A stretch of 64,000 nt of DNA from Taeniopygia guttata (GCF_048771995.1 NC_133024.1:3911001-3975000); one strand, 5' to 3'. Positions 12,132 through 23,862 are shown, numbered from the stretch's first letter. The notes: generated from the sequence alone by a model not told the origin. Translations and numbers: made by a program.

Positions 12132-14502
12132 TTTCTCTTAGGTTCTCATATTTTACCATCACCCTTTGTATCAGGAATATCCCTTCCTGTGGCCAGGTAA
12201 TAAAATGCCAGCACCGTGGGCTAATACAACTAATGTGCACAAACTGCTGCAGTTCCTGGAGACCACACTTGGGGAACGAAGTCGTTATGGGACTTTCCAC
12301 GTATCTCAGGCAATTCTCACCCCTCGAGTGAAAACAATCGCACGGCATCTAATTCGTGGTCTGAAGAACACACTTGTTCATAGGTAAGGACTTATCTTGA
12401 TTGTCTTAGTTCTTTATTTAACATGTCTCATGTTGAAAGAGGCACTGAGCAAGAAGGAAACTAGGAAGTGTTTGCTCAGGGTTGCTGAAAGGCTGCAGTG
12501 TTGCTCAGTACTGTTCATCAGAGATATTTGCAATCATTAAAAATAAGGAATTAGCGCAAATAATAAAGCATCAGGGTATATGTGTGTTTCCTGGTAATTG
12601 GAACTTTTTCTGAATGTGATATGATTTCATAAAATGTAGGATGGATGTGTGGCTTCAAACCAGTAATTCATTTCAAACTGGCTGAAGTTGGATTTGCGGG
12701 GGAGGTGGGAGGGGGTGAAAAAAGCTTGTGCCACGGAGGAAAACTGCTGATTTCTGGACTTAGTTTTGCATTTGTCCATACAAATGTCTCAGTAATTTCA
12801 GTAAGGGCCAGAGATGTATGACATAGGGCGGTATTTTACCTTGTATTTTAAGGGGGCTGTGGGGAGAGGTTTCCCAAAAATTAGATTTACCGTTTGACTT
12901 TTTTTAATACTGCTGACCATTGTACAATTAATTTTCCTATGAGTAAGGTCACTGTAAGAGGGTTTTGCTTTGATTAGCACAGAGTGCCGGTGATTTTTAA
13001 CACCAGCACCAGGTGGCGCTGGGAGCCCGCGAGCGCCGGGCCCGGCGGAATTCCTGGCACAAAACCACCCAGGGATCGCTGCATTTCGTGGAATGGGCGA
13101 GCAGCTCTATTTCGAGGCACTCCTGGCACGGATCTGTGCTCTAAGCCACGCTTAGCGGGAAGCCTGCCATCACCCCATCCCTTTCCCTCATCCTTCCCAC
13201 TTGTTTGCAACTAGACTGAAAGTCGCAGCTAGGTGTGCTCTTTGCATAGGCATGATTACTTGTGTGCATTTGCACAAGCTAGCTGATATGCAAATCTCTC
13301 CTCGCAGTTTTATGTAGATGCCTGCCTTCTTGCATGGAAATTTTGCCCTGGATTTGAATATTTAAATGTACTCAGCTCTTGCTAAAGGAGGCTTGCAACA
13401 AGTCACACTTAGCTGGCTGAAGTCTGGTGTGTCCCTTGGCAGTAATTAACCCCATCATTCATAGTTCTTGATAAGTTTTTTTATTGTCCTGATGCAACAG
13501 GAGTGAAGTGTTTTTAAATTTTTTGGTTTGCTTTTTTGTCTTCATCACCCTGTCAGCTATTTTTCTAGCCTACCATCTTCTCAAATAATGTATGCATGTT
13601 ACAGCACTAATCTAATTAATGCTAACATATATAGCCATTTGTGTCTAATTGCTGAAAAGTGTGGTGTTTCTTGTTAGAGTGCAAGAAAGCTGGTGCAGAC
13701 TCCTGACTTGCACTCTTGTCCAAGAAAGACTTTATTTCTCCCCATGGTAGAATTTCTAACTCAATTTAACTCAGTTCCTGACACACCTCTCCTTTATCTA
13801 GTTATAGTGATGTGTAGCAGGCTGTTCAACCCCTATGGAGCTGACAGCTTCTCATTCTACATTTGGTTTCCCTGACCCCATTGCTCTGAGTGGGTCTGGA
13901 GGCTGGAGAGAGGTTGGGAGAAATGCAATGTGCTGCCTCCAACAACTTTTTTTGAGGCAGAGAAGGGGAAGGGAGCATCTTGGGCCATGTATAACCTTTG
14001 TGTCACACTGGTCTGCTGTGAAATTGAGCATTTGACTTAACATGTACTTGGGTGAAAACAAACTACAGTGGAGAAAATTGTGCAGTGCTAAATCCTGAAG
14101 CACAGACTACCCAGTGAATATAGAGGGGTTTTGTATGCCTGCTAGCTGGGATTGATGACTGATCAATATGTCTGTTTGACAGTTAATGACCACTCATTAG
14201 CCAGTTTTATTTAGGGTGACAGCCCTGATCACAAATATGAGATAATATATTTTGTAAACAGCATGTTGTATTTGAAATGAATAGAGTATGTATAGAAAAG
14301 TGCCTCTTTTAAAGTGTTTAATTTTCTTTTTTTCAATTTCTTTAGGAATCTGCCCATGATTTTGAACTGGGTGAAAGCACAGAAGCCTGGTGTTATGGGT
14401 GTTAACATAATTACATCAGACTTTGTGGAGCTGGTTGATTTTGCTGCTACAGTTATTGCACTGAACGACCTCCTTTTGGAAGAGAACGAATCTGCAACTT
14501 AA
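932..14502 (+). CDS. PLCXD2: PLCXD2, PI-PLC X-domain protein, whole gene (4 coding exons)
   Basis: The four exons join to 942 coding bases, or 313 residues plus stop, with introns in phases 1, 0 and 2 and GT-AG borders throughout. The protein is an X-domain-only phospholipase C with no PH, EF-hand, Y or C2 part. Family knowledge predicts cleavage of phosphatidylinositol to diacylglycerol and an inositol phosphate, acting inside the cell; no signal peptide or membrane helix is visible. Catalytic-type residues are present: His30-Asp31 in GSHDSF, Asp87 and Arg89 in GIRYFDLR, and His105 in FIHGLFG, matching by motif the His32, Asp33, Asp67, Arg69 and His82 of bacterial PI-PLC. Remembered human PLCXD2 shares SYWVDEKSPVGPDQ and KKWSVTQNLTF almost exactly, whereas PLCXD3 differs there, so this is PLCXD2. 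The C-terminus (about residues 262-313) is the long form ending in DFVELVDF...NESAT. The gene appears intact. Confidence 0.96.
1409..1678. repeat. 135-bp tandem duplication in intron 1
   Basis: Bases 1409-1543 are repeated directly as 1544-1678. I see only two substitutions in 135 bases: T/C at about 1438/1573 and A/C at about 1500/1635. The copies abut with no spacer. The sequence is not a recognised repeat. The high identity indicates a recent local duplication. Confidence 0.95.
1790..1930 (+). mobile_element. CR1 LINE fragment, sense
   Basis: The text GGGGAGGTTCAGGATGGGCA, the TTATTCACAGGAAGGGTG segment, CTGCCCAGGGAGGTGATGGA and CCCTGGAGGTCTTTAAAGAA are the standard 3'-region phrases of avian CR1. 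The fragment is truncated at both ends and lacks the terminal octamer repeats. It sits just after the 135-bp duplication. Confidence 0.9.
1931..5489. other. Intron 1 sequence without recognisable features
   Basis: AT-rich intronic DNA. Apart from a hairpin-forming inverted repeat at 3559-3602 I see nothing that resembles an exon, RNA gene or known repeat. Short open frames here have no similarity I recognise. Confidence 0.6.
3559..3602. repeat. Two-part inverted repeat (hairpin)
   Basis: GGGGAACT (3559-3566) pairs with AGTTCCCC (3595-3602). Nested inside, CAGACA (3574-3579) pairs with TGTCTG (3583-3588) around a 3-base loop. It could fold as a 44-base hairpin with an internal loop. No function is known. 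Confidence 0.7.
5490..5760 (-). mobile_element. CR1 LINE 3' end, antisense
   Basis: The segment starts with AGAATCATAGAACATGCTGG, the reverse complement of a CR1 3' end. It continues through AAGGGACCCACAGGATCATC, the AGTCCAACTGCTGGCCC segment, CAAACACTCCTTGAACTTGG and GTGCCCACTTCCCTG. It is a 5'-truncated copy in reverse orientation to PLCXD2. Confidence 0.95.
5761..10486. other. Remainder of intron 1
   Basis: AT-rich intronic DNA with a poly-T run at about 9588-9606. No exon, RNA gene or clear interspersed repeat is visible. The last 45 bases form a good pyrimidine tract and AG acceptor for exon 2. Confidence 0.6.
10487..10947 (+). CDS. PLCXD2: PLCXD2 coding exon 2 (catalytic core)
   Basis: This exon supplies residues 28 (shared codon) to 181. 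It follows a TTTTTTCCTAG acceptor and ends at CACCAG|GTAGGG. It carries the heart of the X domain: GSHDSFSYWVDE with catalytic-type His30, the GIRYFDLR strand at residues 82-89, IYFIHGLFG with the second catalytic-type His105, and the conserved FLDFNHFY segment. The 461-base length and the intron phases (1 in, 0 out) let it join exons 1 and 3 without a frame break. No in-frame stop or missing key residue is seen. Confidence 0.97.
10948..12060. other. Intron 2, main part
   Basis: Nothing beyond ordinary intronic sequence is seen between the exon 2 donor and the T-rich tract before exon 3. Confidence 0.6.
12061..12141 (+). promoter_or_regulatory. Extreme pyrimidine tract and acceptor of exon 3
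   Basis: The last 80 bases of intron 2 are nearly all T and G, ending in T11-C-T22-CTCTTAG. The uninterrupted 22-T run directly abuts the acceptor. Such a run is an unusually strong U2AF and PTB binding tract and is also length-unstable. Confidence 0.85.
12142..12383 (+). CDS. PLCXD2: PLCXD2 coding exon 3
   Basis: This exon encodes residues 182-261 and two bases of Arg262, starting VLIFYHHPLYQEYPFLWPG and ending LKNTLVH. The motifs YPFLWPG, PAPWANTT and VSQAILTPRVKTIA match PLCXD2 and PLCXD3. The acceptor CTCTTAG is preceded by an unusually long run of T, described separately. The donor is AG|GTAAGG, in phase 2. In human PLCXD2 one transcript form ends soon after NTLVH with a different short tail. 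Read-through past this donor would replace the tail here too, but the splice to exon 4 gives the conserved family C-terminus. Confidence 0.96.
12384..14345. other. Intron 3
   Basis: The intron is mostly AT-rich. It contains a GC-rich, CpG-bearing patch at about 12980-13160 that includes a CTCF-like motif (listed separately). No interspersed repeat is recognised. Confidence 0.6.
13006..13020 (+). promoter_or_regulatory. Near-consensus CTCF motif in intron 3
   Basis: GCACCAGGTGGCGCT matches the CTCF core CCASYAGRKGGCRS except at its weak first base. It lies at the left edge of a roughly 180-bp CpG-containing patch in otherwise AT-rich DNA, as expected for a maintained regulatory site. Confidence 0.6.
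14346..14502 (+). CDS. PLCXD2: PLCXD2 coding exon 4 (C-terminus and stop)
   Basis: The exon begins after TTTCTTTAG and completes Arg262. It then encodes NLPMILNWVKAQKPGVMGVN followed by IITSDFVELVDF and ends at TAA 14500-14502. The remembered PLCXD3 tail (RALPAMMQWVRTQKPGESGI and NIVTADFVELGDF) aligns directly, which confirms both acceptor and frame. Asp287 in SDFVEL is conserved across the family. I infer, without proof, that it could be the residue that supports the first catalytic histidine. Confidence 0.95.
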
Positions 14503-15150
14503 ATCCTGATTGCTGTGTTCCATGTGTGCTCCTTAGTGGACATCTTTGAACTATGCTTAATGTTTTACTTGTCAAGTGAAACCTGTTGTAATCTCTCTTT
14601 ATGAAGAAAAGTTTCCTTTAGGAAACGTGGTTAAACATCACATACAGCCAGGTCCCTTCTCCTGGCGTCTGTGGACTGAGTGAGCCGAGTGCTGTGTGTG
14701 TGCTGCTGTGTCTGTGTGTGCTGTGTCTGGCTGAGCTGTGCACACATCTGCTGCTGACAGGGGCTGGCCTCTGGAGCAGATGAACCCCATTGTGGCACAC
14801 ATCTCCTTGGTGACCGCCCTCCCAGCACCCCTGTGTGTGCATCCTGCCCGCTTCCCATGGCCAGGGCTCACTCCAGGGATCACTGCTGATCCCATGGCAT
14901 TGTTCTTGGGCCACCTCTGGCATAGCTGGGCTCAGCTGGAGGCTGCTGCTGTTCATTATGCTCTTTTAGACACTACCTCTGACTTACTTGAAGAGACAAT
15001 GCTGCTGTTGTTCAGGGGGAAGCTGGTAACACTGTGTTAAATATCCAAACTGTCCTTTGGGCCTGAGAGATGAAAGCTTAGCACAATTTTTCTTCCTGAC
15101 CTCTTTATTTTACATTATTACTTCAATAAATTAGTTGCAACTGTGCTTAA
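14503..15150 (+). other. PLCXD2: PLCXD2 3' untranslated region (predicted)
   Basis: This runs from the stop codon to just beyond the first good poly(A) signal at 15125-15130. It includes a CTGTGT-rich low-complexity patch at 14684-14740. The end is inferred from the signal alone. Weaker later AATAAA matches (for example about 17999 and 19973) could mark longer 3' ends. Confidence 0.6.
15125..15130 (+). terminator. Candidate poly(A) signal AATAAA of PLCXD2
   Basis: This is the first canonical AATAAA clearly placed after the stop codon, 622 bases downstream of it. A TG- and T-rich stretch follows within about 40 bases, as expected for a cleavage and polyadenylation region. Confidence 0.55.
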
Positions 15151-16624
15151 GTATATTTTTTTGACATTAATTTGGAGAATATTTCAGTCTTCAAATTTTG
15201 AGGATTACAACTCAAGTCTGAATTCCTGTTTCCTGTGACATATAGGATTCATTTTCCTGAATTCCTGGGACACTTAGGAAACTACAGCAGAACCTTTCTC
15301 TTTATCTCTTGGTCACTTGGGGTTTTTTAATCCATCAGATTTTCTTTGGGAAAAGTCTGTCACCCAGGCAGCCCTTCTCTGGAAGGAGGTGGGCCAAGTG
15401 GGGTTTGCTTGATATTCAGAGAACTGGAGGTGGCATGGACTGCTCAAAGTCCAAATATTGGATCACTGTGATTTCTAATGGGATGGTGAATTCTGCAGTC
15501 AGACCTGAAAACTGTGCTTTTAGATAGAGAGCCACACCTGTTAAAAAATTTCTTCAGCCTTCACCTGCTTGTGACAGAGTAAGCAATAATCACACAAGCA
15601 CAGGTAGGTGTTAGTACTGCTTCTTTCTTTAGTCACACTTATTTTTGTGCTGGTTCACAATGAAATTGTGACCATGTATGTTTGAGCCAATGCAATCATA
15701 TGTTGGTACTTATCAGCACTTAATTTACTAGCTGATAGTATCCTATGGTCTGATTTATTGCTGTTTTTTTAAAAAGCACAAAAGGGACTGATTAGCAGAT
15801 ACTTCTCTGCTCAATCATCTTCCCGAAGAAACTATTGGTGCACTAATTATTCCTGATTATGAATTTGTATTTATGTCTAAGCTTATTTATTATAGAATGG
15901 ATTGTCTTTTACATATTTAATTCAAAGGAAAAATTCATCTCCAGATTTGTTATATCTTTTGTTGTTTTATTCTGTATCCGCCATCATGGTTTGACAGCTG
16001 TGAAAAATCCCAACCTTATTTCTTTGCTTGTCACAACTCAGGAGAAATGTAAAGGTTTGCAAACCTTCCATGTGAACCTTGGCCAAGTTCAGAGCAGACT
16101 GTAATCTGATTTATCTGTTGTTTGCATGGCTTTCATTAGAGTTCCTTGAATTTTTTAACTGAATCGTTTCTCAGAGGGAGTTGGGGGTGGGGGAAGTGCT
16201 TGTCACTCATTGTCTTTCCACTTGTGTCTCAGTGAAAGGGGACAAGTCATAAAAATCAGGGTTTGGCAACTATGTTGAAGTTTCTAGTTTAACACTTCCT
16301 TTTAAAACCACAGCAGAAGGTTTTAATTGGGTTTGGTACTTTTTTTTTCTTGTTGATGAAACCATCAGAACCTGTTTTGGACAGTTCTGTTCAGTCTGCA
16401 AGTTTATTTAAAATACCTGGATTTTCCTATTTATTAAATAATAAAGAATTCCTATTTATTTAAAATAGCTGAATTTTATGTTTACTTTACTGCTGCTTTA
16501 CTCGTGGTCCCAGCTGAAACTCCATGTGAATTTGGTTTTGTTGGTTTTCTTCTGCAAATTGTCTTGGCGCTCAGAGCTCAGTTGGGTGTTAACACCAAGG
16601 CTGTATGGGCCAATCATTTAAGAG
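15151..16624. other. Gene-free sequence downstream of PLCXD2
   Basis: AT-rich DNA. It may be extended 3' UTR or intergenic. No known repeat or exon is recognised. Confidence 0.5.
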
Positions 16625-16681
16625 CTGGATTCATGACCCTTATGGGTTCCTTCCAACCCAGAATATTCTGTGATTCTGTAA
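16625..16681 (+). mobile_element. CR1 LINE 3' terminus, sense
   Basis: GACCCTTATGGGTTCCTTCC followed by AACCCAGAATATTCTGTGATTC is the CR1 3' tail with two terminal octamers. Only the last 60 or so bases remain; weak similarity may reach back to 16600. Confidence 0.85.
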
Positions 16682-18337
16682 CTTGGCTTGAATGCCAGTG
16701 AGGCAGAAATAATACTTTTGCAAGGTTCCCATCTAGAACTGGAAGACAAAGCAAGGTGAAGTGAGTATGATGTTTGTATTTGACCCTTAATATTTTTTGT
16801 GCTGTACCTATACATATATATGCCTCAAAAGAGATTTATTTGGCTTAACCAATATTTGTTTGGTGCATGCACAGTAATTGTTAAAAACAATGACTGTTAT
16901 TAGTCCTTCTGCTGTATTTATTTGAATAGAGATGGATGGGCTCAGGGATTTGTTTTTGGGGTTTTTTTAAGTGCAAACTCAGAAGTTTCTCTAATGTATT
17001 GGCTGTTAGTTCTTGCCTCTTGAAACATGCTGGGTGTTTAGAGTGTTAGCAGAGGGAAAAGAAATGGAAAATAGATTTAGTATTAATGATTTAAGTATGT
17101 GAGGGGAAACATTTCTGGGAGTTTGGCCTGTCAGAAGAGACTTTTGTGTCATTTCAGAGCAGTGCTTGGTGGTGTGCTTCCAGTGTTCCAGAGGAACCTG
17201 TTTTAATTGGTGAGTTGGGCAATTGGCAGGTAACATTTGTCTGACATGTCTCCCTTGGCTACTCTGGGCAGCATTCATGCTGGTGCTTAGAACTGGTCCT
17301 AGAGTTGTCAGACACCATCCCAAGCAATATGAACTACCTTTCATCTATTCTGTTACACAGAGAAAAGCTATCCATATTAATGGGCTTATCTTGCTTACTC
17401 AACACCAAAACATATCCAGACTTCCTCATGCTTTGCAAAATTGAGCTGATCTAGGCTTGGACTTTGGGCTGTGGACTCTATTTTCCAGCGTTACAAAATT
17501 AAAAGGTGTGCTGGGCAGGAAGGGAGGATCAAGGAAGTAGGGCAGTAGTTTGCATCCAGAGCCCACATGGAAGGTGTGGTAGTGCTCAGCCCAGTTCTGA
17601 GCCCACTCCAGCAGAGTGGAGCAGGTCTGGCAGGTGAGTGACAGCACTGCAGCTCACACTGAGGCCAAGTCTGACCCCTGAGCACTCTGCTCCTGAGATC
17701 AGCAAATAACAGCCTGCAGGGTCAGGATGTGTGAGCTTGAGGAGAATGAAGATGGGTATGAGCACAGGAGAAGGCAGAGAATTCTTACTGTTGATGTAGA
17801 TGCACATCTGGTGAATACAGTGGTTTTAGTCTTGCTTGTATATCCCCAAAGCAGTAGAGTTCACTTTTAAACAGACTGGGAAGAAAACCTCCCCAGAAGT
17901 TATTCTGACCTCTTGACCATTTGGTAGGTGCTGGGAGAGGAGAAGCCAGAATACAAGCAGCTGTTTGAGGCAAAGTACTTAAACTGTGTATTCTTGAATA
18001 AATATGCATATGGTTTGTTATTAAAGACTCAGGTTAGGTATACACTGTATACACTGTTTTATGACTGTTATTTCTCTGCCTGGTGTGCAGTGTCTGAATG
18101 CCAAGCACACTGGTGGCATTCCTCTTCTCACACTGATGGTTGCCATGTGCAATTTAAGGGCACATCTGAGGCACAGTAAACCTCTGTGTGTATCCCTGAT
18201 GGGAAGTAGCCAATGCTTGTTATGGAGCATCTATGAGTTTTTAGCCTCTTACTATGTCCTATAGGTGAAAACAAAAAGGATTTTGCAGACTGACAGTCTG
18301 TTGGCTTTTACTTGGGGACAACTGTCATAATGTATAG
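16682..18337. other. Gene-free stretch
   Basis: No convincing feature is seen. An AATAAA near 17999 is a possible poly(A) signal without supporting context. Confidence 0.5.
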
Positions 18338-18487
18338 AACTGCTCAGGGAAATGGAGTCATCATCTCTGGAAGTGTTCAACACTGTGTGGATATGGCACT
18401 TGAGGATATACTGTAGTAATGAAAACAGCAGTGATGGACTTGATGGTCTTGGAGTTCTTGTCCAAGCTTAACAATTATGTGATTCGG
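18338..18487 (+). mobile_element. CR1 LINE 3' region, sense, diverged
   Basis: CTGCTCAGGGAAATGGAGTC, the CTCTGGAAGTGTTCAA phrase, GTGATGGACTTGATGGTCTT and the final ATTATGTGATTCGG follow the CR1 3' region in order. The copy is old, with many substitutions. Confidence 0.85.
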
Positions 18488-21400
18488 AGTAGAATGCTGA
18501 CTGCTCATACTCTGTTAAAAAGCCTCTTTGGAGGAAAGAATAATAGGGAAATGGTTGCTTTGCTCCTAACACATGCTGGGTTTTGCTGTTGTTGCTCCTC
18601 AATGTTGGAGTTTAAAAGCACTGTGAGGTTGAAAAACACTTTCAAGCAGGGATTTTGGCTCAAACAGGAATAGAGCTTCTCTCAACATGCTTATCTGTTC
18701 TCATCTGACTAAGCCTTTGGAAATAATTTCTTTGTGTACCTGTCTCAGGAGTCAGAGATCATTGATGCATCATCAAGCAGACCAAGATTTAGGGCTTAGA
18801 TAGATAAAGAGATAGAAATCATTGATATTTTGATTTAAATTGGGTTGCCTATGGAAGTCTTACTGAGCATGTGTGACTTGAGGTTTACTTGAATATGCAG
18901 TATTTAATATGACATCCATATGCTGTTTTTGTAAGACTTTCATCTTGACTTGAACACATAGTTACCAAACCCTAATAAGCAAATTTTTTGGTCAGAGGAC
19001 CACTGTTTGGGACAAAACTTGAGGCAAATTTTCAATGCTTGTTAAAGCACGGAGAACTTGTCTAATGTGGGGAACAGAACTTATTCAAAAAATTGTTTGA
19101 AGTATAGATCACGTTTAAATGAAATCCTTTTGGCAATGAAAAGTAAGATTTTTTTTTTTTTCCTTCTTTGACAAATTCTTATTCCAGCTTTGGTTTCAGC
19201 TCAACAGATGGGTAGAAGAGCCAGAGCATATGGTAAAAAGCAAATCAATTTTATGCTGGGCACATTATATGTAGGACTAACTGTGGTAAGAGTATGATGA
19301 TTTACTTAATGACACCTTTAATGGTAATCCTATCAGCTCTTTGGTTTAGGTTGTTAAATCAGTCTCTATTTTGCATTTAAAATATCAGTCCCACTAATTC
19401 AATACATCTGTTCTGTTGAAGTGTGTTTACTTCTCTATGCATATTTATTTCTCTAAAAGTCTTACCAAGTAAACTGTTAATTGTAGGGACTGGAATAGGA
19501 CTGTCAACTTTAGAACTGTATGCTGAATCTGCTTACATTTTGTATCCCTGAATATTTATGCATTGTGTGTTGTCCATTTAAATAGTACTTCTCTTACCCT
19601 TTGTTAGACCTGTCATACCATTTACATTGAACTGTAGTGTATTCTTAATTTTGAAAGAAATGTTGATCAGCACATCCTATATAAAGATAATTTAGAAGAT
19701 TCTTTGTTTTTTCTCAATGTCAAATGTATTTTCCAGATGGATTTTTTTATTACTATTTATACTGTGGAAGGGTGCAGAGGGGGCCAGGTGAAGAAGAATT
19801 ACCAATTCTCAGTATTTATTTTGTGCAGTTTGTCTTCTTTTGGCAGTTTGTGCTTTACCCACCCGTGTGAATCAGTTTTGTGAAACCAGGATACCTCATC
19901 TGAATTGCAGATAAATTTGAGGTTTACATCTGTTTTTTCTGCTTTATATCATGGGGGGTTTTAATCCTGAAAATAAAAAGTACAACTTGAGCTGATCATC
20001 TTTGCTGTGTGTTCTGTACTGCTGACATGATGATTACGTTGTGAGTCAGCTAACATCAGTTGAGCTGAGGAGCTTCTCTGATGCAGAAGGGAGTCATGGA
20101 AGGTTGGTTTGGGGTATTATTTTTTTAAGTGCTACGTCTTGCTGTGCTTGTCTCCTGAGTAGGCAGACCAAACAACATCCTTATTTTTAGGATGTGCTGA
20201 CAACTTCTCAGTGCAAGTAATAGAGCAAAATAATTAGAAATTGGTGTGTGCTTGCACTTGGGTGTACACACAGCTAACACCTTTGCCTGATTGCACTGAG
20301 ACAAAAGCATGCTAATCCATGGAAGGCACGTACCATTTCTGTGCAGCCTCTGCTGCTCTAGCACAGGTCCTAAAGCTCCATTGTAATACTTGCTCAGGAA
20401 ACAAAGCATTGATAATGATTCTTGGAGCCTGGGCTCGTGTCAGATGCTTGTAACCCAGTCAGATCAGACACACCTTTCTCCTGGGGTGCTTTCAGCGTGC
20501 CTGTCTTGAAGATGTGGGAGTACTGGGAGTGGGGAGAGGGACAGAATGGCTGGTCCTGATTCCCTCATGTTTTCAGACAGTGGTGACTGAGAGACAGCTA
20601 TCTGTAGATTTTTTTTTTTTTTTAATCCCAAAGTTAGGGCTGGAAATTCTGAGCTAATCACTACCTGTTGTCTCAGACCTCGAAGTAGGTGTTTGCAAAG
20701 CAGCCTTCATTAGCAGTGACTCACACAAAGCTAACCATTGGTGTCAATAATGTCTGCAATGTGCTGTAGGCATTGAGTGTGCCACCAGTTTTTTCACAAT
20801 ATACCCATGCAGCATGAATCTAAAGTGACTGGCATAAGCTGCCAGGGTGTAAAGGGTTGATGGCTAAATAGCTTGGAGTGGCACTGTGCCTTCCACCCCC
20901 ATATACTGTTTCCCCAGCCCAGGAAAATTATGTACCATAGAGGGGACTTCAGGTGCAAGAGTGAGCATGATTTCATCATATTGCTTCCCCAGGGGATTTA
21001 ATGATTTTTTTTTAAAGTCTGTGTGCCTTTAGCAATGCTGGACAAGGTCACACATGTATATACATGCAGATAAATGCATGGAATAAATAGTTATTTTGAA
21101 GCTTGCAATGGGAAAGCAAAGACTAGAAGCATGTTTTGAGACAAATTTATGCACGCCCTTTATACTGAGTTTCGCTGTTGCCACAAACCTGTGATTAGTT
21201 GTTCAAACAAAATCATTCCTGAATTGCATGTCTCTTACTATTCACCTCTTAGGGGATGCTGCTGAACCTGCATGCATTTTTTTTTTAGCTGTGGAGGATA
21301 AACTTGTCCGTGCTGTGTGAAGGACAGCCAGTTTGGAACCTGGTGTGTGCTGCCACATCCAGCTGGAAGGTGAGCAAAATGCTGGCAGGCTCTGGAGCTG

Positions 21401-23862
21401 AGTAATGGTAAAGTCACTGATTCTTCTCATCACTTAGGTGACACACCAGTTTCTTGCATTAGACTAAAAGAGCATTTGACCAAAAGCCTCTCTCCAATTT
21501 AAATGTACTAAGTGGGGTCAGTTTGTCATGCTCTTGGGTGAACAGATGCTAAAAAAAGAAACCAAGTGAATTTTGAACTACTGCTGGTTTGTGAGACCAG
21601 CTACTCTTCTTGGGGATCAGGGTTTGATCCACTCAGCTGATTGTGCCACTGCCTGAAGACAAGACAAAGCGGATTCTGCTGGAAAAGATGGTGAGTGTGA
21701 CCAGGATCATTAACAGGTAACTTGCTGTACGGATAAGCTGTTAATACAATTACACTGAAAATCAACTTTCCCTCAGTTTAGGGATTTGTTTAAATTAAAA
21801 GCAAAATTTGCTTAGAGTAGAACATGGTTTGTTGTTTTTGTTCTTTCTTGTATATCTCTTATCTGCGAGAGAAATAGAAATACCCTGGGGGAAGTACTTT
21901 GGGATGGTGCAGAGTCTGCTCAAGGGAGAAGCTATTGTACACATAACTGTGTACAGGTTTATATCTGCAAGTTCAACAAAAACTTGGCCTCAGACTCACC
22001 ACTGCTCCTTTCAGCAGCCAGTGAGAACACATGCCCACGGCAGAACTGTTTACATGGCCAAATTTGTGGATTCAAGTTTCCAACATAATCTGTGGGCTGA
22101 AATTGCATATGGCTGTAAATTGGATATTATTTCAGAGAGGTGAATGCTTCTCATGTCTGCTTTGAGATGATTTTTTTGTTCTCTATAGTTTAAAAGTAAA
22201 ACAACCCCATTTGTTCTAAGATATGATTTCTTAGCCTGGCTTCTAACCTGAAATTAGTGTAAGGGTAATTTTCTGCTGCCTTATTTGTAGTGGGCAGTTT
22301 CTTGGTGGAAGAAAGGAAGCAACTGGCAGTACCTTAGGCACTAGAGCATCAAAGGAGCTTAGCTGGTAGCTGCATAATGTGGGAAATGTATGGTACAATG
22401 GACAGACTGTCCCTTTATGAGGCAGATGGATGAACCTTTAAAAGAGTTCTAGTGGCTCAGGAGATGCTGAACAATGTGTTGGTCTTCATGCAAAGACTTT
22501 CAGGTTTTGGTGAAATGGCATAAAAGCTTGGCTGGTGTGTGCAAAGCCCAGGTGGTATCTCATGCTTGGGTTTGAAAGGGTATTTTCTGTTTGACCAGAG
22601 CTGCAGGTGCCATTGTTGTTTCATCTCTGTTATAATCATGAAGAAGTTTTGATACAGTTTGTGCAGATGCTGTTTGGGTGACTAGCAGAGGGACAGGCAA
22701 ATGGCTGGCCCAGCCTTGTCCCCCCAGCCCCTCACTTTATCCACTGACACAGCACCTTGCCACTTCAGGTATGTTTGCAACTCAAATTCTTCTTGGACTG
22801 GACATTTGTGAATGCAAAATACAGAAGAAATTGAGAGCTGAGTTACTTCTATCGTGTTTCTTCTTGCACATACTCTCTAAGAACAAAAACAAAACACTGC
22901 CAAGGAGGTGTTTCTCCCAGCTTCAAAGTCATTCTTTGGCAGATTGGGTGGAGAAGAACACATTGTTTATTTGGTGAGGTCTGTGTAAATGAGAAGTAAA
23001 GGTGGCAAAATATTTTTCTTTATTTTTTTTTACTGAACATTCACTTTTCCTTTTGTTCATAGCAACTGAGCAAAGGGTTGGGTTTTGGTATTCCTGGATT
23101 TTTCTTCCAGCTTGAAACTGCAAAACCTAAGATCACAAATGCAAGAAAGAAACAAAAACCATCCAGAGAGGCTGGAGCTGTGGAAAGGGAGGAGGAAAGG
23201 TATGCAGCACTGATGGTGCTGTAACTTGCCCTTTGGAACAGAAAATAAAGCTCTTGGTTTGGAACGCTTTTTTCTGAGACAGAACAAATTACACCAAGTT
23301 TACTCTTTGAACCACATCCAGTACAAAGTTCATTTGATACATTAAATGCAGTTCCACATTTGCAAATATGCTGAATTTTATTTGATTGCATCTTTTGGAA
23401 GGCTACACTGGCGTGGCAGCAAATATAATATGTGCCAGGCATTTCTCCTGAGAAAAATAATAATTGCTAGTATTTCAGCCTAAATATCTCAAATGCCAAC
23501 AGTTTTGATTCTTTATTTCTGCTTTTCTTGAAGAATCATAACTTGAGCTCTGAAGCAATAGATCCATCAATCAGTCTTGAAAATTGCCCTTACTAACAGG
23601 GTTGTCTAAGGATCAGTGGCACACACTGTCTCACCAGGCTGACTCCTTTGCTGCACACCACAACCCATACAGGGAGTGATGAGCTGGTATTTCTCAGTGT
23701 ACATTTCCTAAAATACATCCACAAAGGAAAAGCAAGGCTGCTGCTAGAAGATTTTACACTAGCAGAGTCTGTGTAATTTTGGAGGTTCCTAGAAATTCCT
23801 ACTAAGTAATTGCTTGTTTGCACAGTACTAGTTCTGGAGAAAGTTATGGTGGTGCCAGATGG
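18488..23862. other. Gene-free stretch
   Basis: AT-rich DNA with short poly-T runs (about 19149-19160, 20608-20622). An AAAATAAAAAG near 19970 with TG-rich sequence after it could be a distal poly(A) site. Several short open frames (for example 21808-22143) have no recognisable similarity. Confidence 0.5.

Noticed and set aside
12019-12348. Minus-strand 109-codon frame with a long lysine run
   Set aside because: It is the reverse reading of PLCXD2 exon 3 and its T tract; the lysines are the complement of poly-T.
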